Shown: piece after piece, positions 33,838 to 41,316 of the stretch
Layout of the letters: every line of letters starts with the position of its first letter
Position numbering within the stretch: position 1 is the first letter of the stretch
NCBI GenBank assembly: GCA_009845425.1
Contig: VXZQ01000006.1
Coordinates: 1 to 64,000, forward strand
Direction of reading: 5' to 3'
DNA: 64,000 nt
DNA from: Holophagales bacterium
Lineage (GTDB): Bacteria; Acidobacteriota; Thermoanaerobaculia; Multivoradales; Multivoraceae
The notes under the pieces: generated by a model
Told to the model about the DNA's origin: nothing
The model's database searches: none
The model's input: only the letters and a program-made list of their open reading frames with translations
Position numbers and translations under genes: made by a program

Positions 33838-35898
33838 ATGCGCCCTCTCCGATTCGCTGCTGCCCTGATGCTCACGGTGGTGGCGTGTGGGCCGGCGCCT
33901 GATGAATCGGCGGGCGGTGGCTGGCCTGATCGTTCACCCCGGTTCGACGTTGTCGAGGAACTGCGCGCCGACCTGCTGAGGCCGCGCGCCGAGGCGGACG
34001 GTGGCGGCAGTGCGAGCGTCGAGGAGCTCGGTGGGCCTGCGGTCGCCGGTCGCCCCGGAAGCTGGAGGATCGTCTATCGGGCGGGACCGTTGGGGGTTGC
34101 GGTCGGCGGGGCCGTCTATCTCCAGGTGTCTCCGTTCTGGGCCTGGAGCACTCCTCAGGTCGAACGCGAAGCGGCTCTCGGCTTCACGAGGATTGCTACT
34201 GACGCCGAGGATGTGGACCTGTCGGCCGAGACGCTCGATCAACAGTTGCTGGCCGTTCATGTCGGCGGCCGTCCCTTGCGGGAAGGGGAGCGGATCGAGA
34301 TCACGTACGGCGCCGGTCCGGCGGGCGCGCTGGCCGACCGGTACGCCGAGCGCGAGTCGCGCTTCTGGGTCGCCGTTGACGGCGACGGCGACGGAGTGCG
34401 GGAACTGATCGCCGAGTCGCCTGCCGTCGACGTGATGCCGGGGCTGCCAGCACGATTGCTGCTCCACCTGCCCTCGACCGCCCGGCCGGGCGACCGGGTC
34501 ACGCTCACCGCGGCGCTGGTTGACGCGGTTGGCAACGGCTGGCCGGCGGCAGCCGGGACGCTTGAACTTCGATTGCCGGCGGGTGCCAGCCTGGTCGACT
34601 CAAGAGTTGATTCCGCGACCGACGTGGAGAGGTCACTCTCCCTGGCACTCGCCCTGGAGGATCGAGGCCGGCTCGTCATTCCGCTTCGGCTTTCCGCGGA
34701 GGCCGGCGGTGTCATCAGGGTGCGCGGCCAGTTGATCGGCACCGCGGCAGAGCCCGGATTCGAAGCGGAAAGCAACCCGTTGGTGGTCGCGCCGGCCGGC
34801 CGGCGCGTCCTGTGGGCCGATCTCCAGAACCACTCGGGCCTCTCCGACGGTTCGGCGACGCCCGACGATCTGCTGCGCTATGCGCGGGAGGTGGCCGGCC
34901 TCGACGCCGCGGCGGTGACCGACCACGACCACTGGGGCATGCGGTTCATGGACGGCGAGCCCTCGATCTGGCGCCGGACGCTGGATGCGGCCGACGCCCT
35001 CAACGACCCTGGGCGCTTCGTCGCGCTGGCCGGCTACGAGTGGACGAACTGGGTCGAGGGGCATCGCCACGTCGTCTTCTTCGAGCCGACGGCCGAAGCC
35101 GCGGCCGGCCTGCTTCTCAGCTCGATCGACGAGCAGTACGACGAGCCGCGGGAACTGTGGGCCGGCCTCGAGGACGTGCGGGCGCTGACCTTCGCCCACC
35201 ACTCGGCCGGGGCTCCGATTGCCACCGACTGGTCTTCGCCGCCGCCCGCCGGAATCGAGCCCGTCACCGAGATCGTGTCCGTCCACGGGTCGAGCGAGGC
35301 TGCCGACTCACCGGGCATGGTCGTTCGGAACGCCCTGGCCGGCAACTTCGTGCGCGACGCCCTGGATCGAGGCTACCGGCTCGGCTTCGTGGGCTCGAGC
35401 GACGGCCACGACGGGCATCCTGGCCTGGGCCACCTCGCGTCACCGAGCGGCGGCGTGGCGGCGATCCTGACTGACGAAGTAACCCGGCAGGGGATCTACG
35501 AGGCGCTGCTCGCGCGTCGGACCTATGCCACGAACGGACCGCGGATCGTTGTGCGCGCGAGCTACGCGGGGTGGCCGATCGGCGCCGACATCCCCGCCGC
35601 CGCGGCTGCCGCGGGCGCGGTAGGCCCGATTGCCGGCGTGCCGCAGCAAACGCTGGTCGTACGGGCGATTGCGCCGGGGAGGATCACGCGGATCGATGTG
35701 GTCAGCCGCCAGGGCGCGGCCGGCGCAGGCACCCTGACGGGCGAGGCCCTCTGCGGGGAAGGCGAGCGCGGTGACGGTGAGCGGGAGTGCAGCCTGACCG
35801 TGCCGCTGCCCGGGTTTCAGGCTGGTGGCTACCTCTATCTTCGTGTCGTCCAGGAAGACGGCGGCGCCGCCTGGACCAGCCCGTTCTTCTTTCGGTAA
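33838..35898 (+). CDS. PHP-type metal phosphoesterase lipoprotein
   Basis: This 686-residue exported protein has a lipoprotein signal (TVVACGP, Cys near residue 17). An N-terminal beta-rich region (about 50-310) precedes a PHP/DUF3604-like metal-dependent phosphoesterase domain (about 320-590) with DLQNHSGLSDGSATPDDLL, AVTDHDHWG, FAHHSAG and GSSDGHDGHPG, all His/Asp metal ligands. The C-terminal part forms another beta domain. Family members hydrolyse phosphate esters or polyP-type substrates, but many are uncharacterised. The ATG at 33838 follows GAGAGG and gives the only plausible signal; the open frame upstream to 33751 overlaps the divergent gene. It is probably on the periplasmic side of a membrane. 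Confidence 0.82.
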   Translation: MRPLRFAAALMLTVVACGPAPDESAGGGWPDRSPRFDVVEELRADLLRPRAEADGGGSASVEELGGPAVAGRPGSWRIVYRAGPLGVAVGGAVYLQVSPFWAWSTPQVEREAALGFTRIATDAEDVDLSAETLDQQLLAVHVGGRPLREGERIEITYGAGPAGALADRYAERESRFWVAVDGDGDGVRELIAESPAVDVMPGLPARLLLHLPSTARPGDRVTLTAALVDAVGNGWPAAAGTLELRLPAGASLVDSRVDSATDVERSLSLALALEDRGRLVIPLRLSAEAGGVIRVRGQLIGTAAEPGFEAESNPLVVAPAGRRVLWADLQNHSGLSDGSATPDDLLRYAREVAGLDAAAVTDHDHWGMRFMDGEPSIWRRTLDAADALNDPGRFVALAGYEWTNWVEGHRHVVFFEPTAEAAAGLLLSSIDEQYDEPRELWAGLEDVRALTFAHHSAGAPIATDWSSPPPAGIEPVTEIVSVHGSSEAADSPGMVVRNALAGNFVRDALDRGYRLGFVGSSDGHDGHPGLGHLASPSGGVAAILTDEVTRQGIYEALLARRTYATNGPRIVVRASYAGWPIGADIPAAAAAAGAVGPIAGVPQQTLVVRAIAPGRITRIDVVSRQGAAGAGTLTGEALCGEGERGDGERECSLTVPLPGFQAGGYLYLRVVQEDGGAAWTSPFFFR

Positions 35899-35905
35899 AG
35901 GGGGC

Positions 35906-36421
35906 CTACTCGGCCGCCTCTTCCTCCACATGCACCATGATGTACTGCGACAGGCCCGGCTCGTCGAGCGTACGGTGCTCGCCATCGCCGATCTGGAGAC
36001 AGAGGTAGTGCTCGCCGGGGCTGAGCTCGAGTTCGATCGAGTCTGAGCCGTCTCCGAAGTGGATCCACGGGTCCGCTGTGGGGATCACGATGCCCGGCTC
36101 CAGGCACTCCCCGTCGATCGCGATGTGGTAGTGGCCCGCCCCCTCGTTGATCGCGCCGTCGCCCACCGGCTCGATGATGAAGTTCTCGGCCGCGAACTGC
36201 AGGTTGATCAGACTGGGGATCGTGGCGTGGTTCTCGAGGTCCACGAAGTAGACGCGCGGCGCGCCGTCGTCGGCCGCTTCTTCGGCGTGGTCCATGTCGC
36301 CTTCCGCGTGGCCGTGGTCAGCGTGGTCGTCGGTGCCGCCTCCGCATGCGCCAAGCGGGAGCAGCAACAGGGCTGCCACCAAAGTCAGGGAGTGGCGGTT
36401 CTTGGCGAGGTCGAGGAGCAT
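35906..36421 (-). CDS. DUF4399 lipoprotein with His/Asp-rich linker
   Basis: This 171-residue lipoprotein has the lipobox LLPLGAC and then a His-Asp-Glu linker (DDHADHGHAEGDMDHAEE, about 31-48). A DUF4399 domain follows, with VYFVDLENHATIPSLINLQF, GAGHYHIAIDGE and HYLCLQIGDGEH. DUF4399 proteins are periplasmic and often occur with copper or haem proteins, but no reaction is known. The His-rich linker could bind a metal. A GGAG site precedes the ATG at 36421. It lies 18 bases after the small membrane protein gene and is probably cotranscribed with it. It ends next to the convergent PHP gene. Confidence 0.8.
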   Translation of the reverse strand: MLLDLAKNRHSLTLVAALLLLPLGACGGGTDDHADHGHAEGDMDHAEEAADDGAPRVYFVDLENHATIPSLINLQFAAENFIIEPVGDGAINEGAGHYHIAIDGECLEPGIVIPTADPWIHFGDGSDSIELELSPGEHYLCLQIGDGEHRTLDEPGLSQYIMVHVEEEAAE

Positions 36422-36439
36422 GTCCGTTTCTCCGTAGTC

Positions 36440-36781
36440 CTAGGCGTGCGCGGTGGCTGTCGCGCGGAGGCCGAGCCCGGCCACGACCGCGAACAGCAAC
36501 GCGAAGACCATGTTCGCGATACTCCCGTCGCCGCTCGCCAGCCCCATCCCCGCGATGACCAGCAAGGCCAGGGCGATGATGATCGAGAAGACGTTGCCCA
36601 TCTTCTGGGCGTCTTCCTCGCTGCCGCCCATGCAACCGACGCGGACCAGGAAGAAGGTCAGGACGGCGAAGAAGGCCAGGAGGTTCCACCAGGACCCGGC
36701 CGCGGCATCGACCATGGCCTGGCTGGCCCACCAGCCGGCGCCGAGAATGTACGCGATCGCAAACATGAAATTCTTGAACAT
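36440..36781 (-). CDS. Small membrane protein, three to four helices
   Basis: This 113-residue protein is predominantly hydrophobic, with helices at about 5-25, 30-50, 65-85 and 90-110. A short polar loop has GCMGGSEEDAQKMG. I do not recognise a specific family. It is upstream of the DUF4399 lipoprotein on the same strand, with an 18-base gap, suggesting an operon. It is divided from the acyl-CoA dehydrogenase by 56 bases. The function is unknown. Confidence 0.6.
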   Translation of the reverse strand: MFKNFMFAIAYILGAGWWASQAMVDAAAGSWWNLLAFFAVLTFFLVRVGCMGGSEEDAQKMGNVFSIIIALALLVIAGMGLASGDGSIANMVFALLFAVVAGLGLRATATAHA

Positions 36782-36837
36782 GGCGAACGGGAATGTAGCA
36801 GCTTGCGGCGTAGAACGCTACGCGTGAGTCGATGGCG

Positions 36838-38133
36838 CTAGTTGGCCCCCACCGCGTGCTCGAGCACCTCGGCGTACTTCTCGTACGCGGCCTGGCGGAG
36901 CTTCGGCAGGTGGGTGGTCGGGAAGAGGTCGTCCGTGCCGGCGTACTCCCTCAGGAGCTGCCTCGCCACGGTGATCTTGTGGACCTCGGTCGGGCCGTCG
37001 GCCAGGGCCATGTGGAACGAGTCGATGACGCCGGCGGAGTAGGGCATCTCGTTCGAGACGCCGAGCGACCCGTGGATCATCAGCGCCCGGGAGAAGACAT
37101 CCAGGTAGACCTTCGGCATGACGGCCTTCACTGCCGAGATGTCCTTGCGGACCATCCGGTAGTCCTTGTACTTGTCGATCTTCCAGGCTGTCTGGAGCAC
37201 GAACAGCCGGAACTGCTCGATCTGCGCCCAGGAGTCGGCGATCTTCTCCTGCACGAGCTGCTTCTGCGCCAGCAACTCGCCCTGGGTCTCGCGCGAGAGC
37301 ACTCGCTCGCACATCTGGTCGAAGGCGGTACGCACCTTGGCGATCGTCCGCATCGCGTGGTGGATGCGGCCGCCGCCCAGGCGGGTCTGGGCGACCACGA
37401 AGCCCTGGCCGCGCTGGCCGAGCAGGTGGTCCTGGGGGATGCGGACGTCCGTGTAGCGGACGTAGCCGTGTGATCCCTCCTGCTCGCCGGCGCCGACCGC
37501 GACATTGCGGACGATCTCGACCCCTGGCGTGTCCTTCGGGACCAGGAACATGGACATCTTGTTGTAGGGCGGCGCGTCCGGATCGGTCACCACCATGACG
37601 ATGAGGAAGGAGGCGTAGCGGGCGTTCGAGGAGAACCACTTCTCGCCGTTGATCACCCACTCGTCACCGTCGAGGACGGCGCGGGTCGTGAACACCTTCG
37701 GGTCGGAACCGCCGTGCGGCTCCGTCATCGAGTAGGCCGAGACCATCTCGTTGTCGAGCAGCGGCTGCAGGAAGCGCGCCTTCTGCGCGTCCGTGCCGTA
37801 GTGGGCCAGGATCTCGGCGTTGCCGGAATCCGGCGCCTGGCAGCCGAAGACGATCGGCGCGTGTGGCGCCCGGCCCAGGATCTCGTTCATCAGCGCCAGC
37901 TTGACCTGACCGTAGCCCTGGCCGCCGAGGTCGGGACCGAGGTGGCAGGCCCAGAGCGCCCGCTTCTTCACTTCCTCCTGGAGCCGCGGGATCAGCTTCT
38001 TCCGCTTGGGACAGGTCAGGTCGTAGGGGCTGCCGAGGACGAAGCGGAGCGGTTCGATCTCGTTCGTGACGAACTCGTCCATCCAGTCCAGCTTGTCCTG
38101 GAATTCAGCATCTGTTTCGAAGTCCCAAGCCAT
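36838..38133 (-). CDS. Acyl-CoA dehydrogenase family flavoprotein
   Basis: This 431-residue cytoplasmic enzyme has the acyl-CoA dehydrogenase domain order: N-terminal helical domain, a central beta domain with AYSMTEPHGGSDPKVFTTRA and WVINGEKWFSSNA, and a C-terminal helical domain with RALMIHGSLGVSNEMPYSAG. It oxidises acyl-CoA thioesters with FAD and passes electrons to ETF. The ATG at 38133 has GAGGAGAAGAACG upstream; the upstream extension to 38220 lacks support. It is divergent from the PQQ lipoprotein. The chain-length preference is unknown. The residues near the position of the catalytic Glu were not resolved. Confidence 0.91.
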   Translation of the reverse strand: MAWDFETDAEFQDKLDWMDEFVTNEIEPLRFVLGSPYDLTCPKRKKLIPRLQEEVKKRALWACHLGPDLGGQGYGQVKLALMNEILGRAPHAPIVFGCQAPDSGNAEILAHYGTDAQKARFLQPLLDNEMVSAYSMTEPHGGSDPKVFTTRAVLDGDEWVINGEKWFSSNARYASFLIVMVVTDPDAPPYNKMSMFLVPKDTPGVEIVRNVAVGAGEQEGSHGYVRYTDVRIPQDHLLGQRGQGFVVAQTRLGGGRIHHAMRTIAKVRTAFDQMCERVLSRETQGELLAQKQLVQEKIADSWAQIEQFRLFVLQTAWKIDKYKDYRMVRKDISAVKAVMPKVYLDVFSRALMIHGSLGVSNEMPYSAGVIDSFHMALADGPTEVHKITVARQLLREYAGTDDLFPTTHLPKLRQAAYEKYAEVLEHAVGAN

Positions 38134-38206
38134 CGTTCTCTTCTCCTCTGGACCCTTGTTCGGGAAAGGCCGCTTAGCGTACAGGATCGCCACGTAGACT
38201 CGCCGG

Positions 38207-40171
38207 ATGCTCATGGACAAGGCTGCGAGTGCGGTTCTCCTTCTACTTCTGGCCGCCGGCTGCGGCAGCGACCCCCACGTGAGCGACCAGCCGCCAGTCG
38301 GCGAATGGCGTCACTACGCCGCCGACCGCGCCTCGACCAAGTACTCGCCGCTCGACCAGATCAACCCCTCGAACGTCGACCGCCTGCGCGAAGTCTGGCG
38401 CTGGACGTCGGTCGAAGCCGAAGCCGACACGGAGCACCGCGGCGGTATGTACAAGAGCACGCCGCTCTACATCGCCGGGACGCTCTACATCACGACCTCG
38501 CTCAGCCAGTTGGCGGCGATCGACCCGGGCACCGGCGAGACGCTTTGGGTCTACGACCCGAGGAGCTACGACGCCGGCCGCCCGGCCAACGCCGGTTTCC
38601 AGCACCGTGGACTCGAGTACTGGAGCGGAGAGATCGACGGCGAACCTGCGGAGCGGCTCGTCTACGCCGCCCACCACCGTCGCCTCATCTCACTTGACCG
38701 TCTGACCGGCGAACCAGACCCGGCGTTCGGCGGCGGCATGGTGAACACCGCCCTGGGCCTCGGCCGCGACATCAACGAGCGCCAGTACACGCACTCGGCG
38801 CCACCGATCGTCTGCGCCGACGTCATCGTGCTCGGCTCGATCATCTCGGACGGCCCGCGCGGACCGAAGATGCCTCCTGGTCACGTCCGCGGCTACGACG
38901 TGCGCACCGGCGAGCAGCGCTGGATCTTCCACACGATTCCCCAGCCCGGCGAGTTCGGCAACGAGACCTGGCTCGACGGATCCTGGGAGTACTCCGGAAA
39001 CACGAACGTGTGGACGATGATGAGCTGCGACGACGAACTCGGCTTCGTCTACCTGCCGGTGTCGACGCCGACCAACGACTGGTACGGCGGTCACCGGCCG
39101 GGCGACAACCTGTTCGCGGAGAGCCTGGTCGCGCTCGACGCTCGCACCGGCGAGCGGAAGTGGCACTTCCAGGCCGTTCGCCACGGCCTGTGGGACTACG
39201 ACCTGGGCTCGGCGCCGAATCTCGTCGACGTCACCGTCGAGGGTCGCGAGATCAAGGCGGTCGCCCAGGTCAGCAAGCAGGGCATCACCTACGTGTTCGA
39301 CCGCGAAACGGGCGCGCCCGTGTGGCCGATTGAGGAGATCCCCGTACCGCAGACGACGGTGCCCGGTGAATGGAGTTCGCCGACCCAGCCGATGCCGACG
39401 AAGCCGGCGCCGTTCGAGCGGCTCGGCCTCGCCGAGGACGACCTGATCGACTTCACGCCGGAGCTTCGCGCCGAGGCGCTCGAGATCGTCGCGGACTACG
39501 TGCTGGGCCCGATCTACACGCCGCCGCTCGAGGTCAAGGAGGGCGGCAAGCTCGGCGTGCTGACGCTGCCGTCCGCGGCGGGGGGTGCGAACTGGCGCGG
39601 CGCCGCGATCGATCCCGAGGCCGGCGTCCTCTACGTGCCGTCGATGACCCAGGTGCTGAGCTACGGCGTGCAGCCGGCGGATCCGGCCCGCTCCGAGTTC
39701 CGCTACGTCGCCGCGATCGACTTCATGGAGGGTCCGCGGGGCCTGCCCCTGACCAAGCCTCCCTACAGCCGGATCACCGCGATCGACCTGAACACGGGCG
39801 AGCACCTTTGGCAGGTCGCCCACGGCCCGGGCCCGAAGGACCACCCGGCGATCGCCCACCTCGACCTGCCGGACCTCGGCAGTCCCTCCCACGGCGTGCT
39901 CTCGAACGGCGGTCTGGTGCTGACGAAAGACCTGATCTTCATCATCCAGGCCGACTACGACACGAGCCGCAGGACCTTCATGGGCGACGCCGGCCACATC
40001 CGCGCCTACGACACCCGGGACGGCGCGAAACTCTGGGAGCACCGGGTCGAGCCGACACCGCACGGCACGCCGATGACCTATCTCCACGAAGGGCGGCAGT
40101 ACGTGGCCTTTACCGTCGGTACAGGCCGCGGGGAACAAAGTCCGGCCCTTGTGGCGTTGGCGCTGGAGTAA
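38207..40171 (+). CDS. PQQ-dependent dehydrogenase lipoprotein
   Basis: This 654-residue lipoprotein has the signal LLLLLLAAGC (Cys19), followed by a single quinoprotein propeller with GEWRHYAADRASTKYSPLDQI, GHVRGYDVRTGEQRW, SKQGITYVFDRETG and GGANWRGAAIDPEAGVLYVPS. The fold matches membrane-attached quinoprotein glucose, quinate or shikimate dehydrogenases without an attached cytochrome. It would oxidise an alcohol or polyol in the periplasm and reduce the quinone pool or a partner cytochrome. The start could also be the Met two codons downstream (38213). It is the first gene of a plus-strand run with 40198 and 41307. Confidence 0.88.
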   Translation: MLMDKAASAVLLLLLAAGCGSDPHVSDQPPVGEWRHYAADRASTKYSPLDQINPSNVDRLREVWRWTSVEAEADTEHRGGMYKSTPLYIAGTLYITTSLSQLAAIDPGTGETLWVYDPRSYDAGRPANAGFQHRGLEYWSGEIDGEPAERLVYAAHHRRLISLDRLTGEPDPAFGGGMVNTALGLGRDINERQYTHSAPPIVCADVIVLGSIISDGPRGPKMPPGHVRGYDVRTGEQRWIFHTIPQPGEFGNETWLDGSWEYSGNTNVWTMMSCDDELGFVYLPVSTPTNDWYGGHRPGDNLFAESLVALDARTGERKWHFQAVRHGLWDYDLGSAPNLVDVTVEGREIKAVAQVSKQGITYVFDRETGAPVWPIEEIPVPQTTVPGEWSSPTQPMPTKPAPFERLGLAEDDLIDFTPELRAEALEIVADYVLGPIYTPPLEVKEGGKLGVLTLPSAAGGANWRGAAIDPEAGVLYVPSMTQVLSYGVQPADPARSEFRYVAAIDFMEGPRGLPLTKPPYSRITAIDLNTGEHLWQVAHGPGPKDHPAIAHLDLPDLGSPSHGVLSNGGLVLTKDLIFIIQADYDTSRRTFMGDAGHIRAYDTRDGAKLWEHRVEPTPHGTPMTYLHEGRQYVAFTVGTGRGEQSPALVALALE

Positions 40172-40197
40172 GCCTTGTAACAGGGAGGTCCAGCCCC

Positions 40198-41316
40198 ATG
40201 ACGCGGTGGATTGCGCCCGGCGGCGTTGTCCTGGGTTCGTTGCTTCTTTGCGGATGCTCGGCGGTCGGTACGCCCGAGCCAGCCTGCCGTCCGTTGGAGG
40301 TCGCCGAGTTTCCCCTGCTCGGTGGCATCCGGGGTACCTGGATGGACGCCGAGCGGTTCGTGCTTGCGGATCTGCACCAGTCGCGATTGCTTGTCTACAG
40401 CACGTCCGAGGGTCTCGTTCGGATCGTCAACGGTTGGGAGACCGAAGACCCGGAGTTGAGCGTCGTGTCGCCAGCGGACATCGAGCCTTGGGGGAGCGGC
40501 TTCTTGGTCGTCGATTCATTTCGCCGTGTCGCACAGCTTTTCGAGTTGGACATGAACCTACGTCCGCTGCGCCTACTTTGGGAGGGCGACTCGAGGCGCA
40601 CTGAGAACGGTTGGGAGGGCGAGGAGATCACGAACATTGACGACTTGGTCACCCTGCGCGACAACCTGTACGTGCAGGGGGACCGCATCACGGGCCCGGA
40701 AAGCGCGAATCGGGAGTACGCCGAGTTCGCGGTGGAACCCGGAGTCGGCGGCGTGGGGCGTCGGCTGCGAGAGGTAGCAGCCTGGCCCGGGTTCGAGGGC
40801 GAGCTCTACTGGTATGGATCGCTCCACGATCTTGCGACGACCGCCGGCCGAGCCGCCTCGGCTTTCGCGCTTCGCTTTTCGGCGGCTGAGCCGTTCGTCC
40901 AGGAGCTTGCCGGGGACGGACGACGGCTGGAGGCCTTTCCAGACCTGCCGGCGCCGATGCCGGTGCTACCTCGCGGTGGTCCTGAGGAGCTTGACGCGTT
41001 CTACGCGGCTTTGGAGGCGTCCAGCTATCCGGCCGGTCTCTACGGTGCCGAGGACAGCCTGTACGTCCTGATGCGGGACGCGACGGGTGGCGAACCAGTC
41101 TGGGACCTGCACCGGATCGATCCGCAACGGGATGAGGTCATCGGCAGGGTCCGCTTGCCGACCAAGGCTGCGCACGTGAGTCTGCTGCCTGGTCGCAGGC
41201 ACTGGGTGCTTGAGGAGGCCAGCAGCGGTCTGGAGGGTTTGTTCCGACCGCCGGTCCGGTTTCTGCTGCTGAGTTCGGCCGCTCTTCGCGCCGGGGAGGT
41301 TCCATCATGCGATTGA
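40198..41316 (+). CDS. Lipoprotein of unknown function (probable beta-propeller)
   Basis: This 372-residue protein has a lipoprotein signal (SLLLCGC, Cys near 20). The sequence has propeller-like repeats such as IRGTWMDAERFVLADLHQSRLLVYS, IEPWGSGFLVVDSF, IDDLVTLRDNLYVQG and LYGAEDSLYVLMRD. There is no recognised enzymatic motif. The ATG at 40198 follows GGGAGGTCC, an acceptable ribosome site. It starts 26 bases after the PQQ gene, and its end overlaps the next start by 10 bases. It is therefore probably in the same operon and may act with the PQQ dehydrogenase. Confidence 0.65.
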   Translation: MTRWIAPGGVVLGSLLLCGCSAVGTPEPACRPLEVAEFPLLGGIRGTWMDAERFVLADLHQSRLLVYSTSEGLVRIVNGWETEDPELSVVSPADIEPWGSGFLVVDSFRRVAQLFELDMNLRPLRLLWEGDSRRTENGWEGEEITNIDDLVTLRDNLYVQGDRITGPESANREYAEFAVEPGVGGVGRRLREVAAWPGFEGELYWYGSLHDLATTAGRAASAFALRFSAAEPFVQELAGDGRRLEAFPDLPAPMPVLPRGGPEELDAFYAALEASSYPAGLYGAEDSLYVLMRDATGGEPVWDLHRIDPQRDEVIGRVRLPTKAAHVSLLPGRRHWVLEEASSGLEGLFRPPVRFLLLSSAALRAGEVPSCD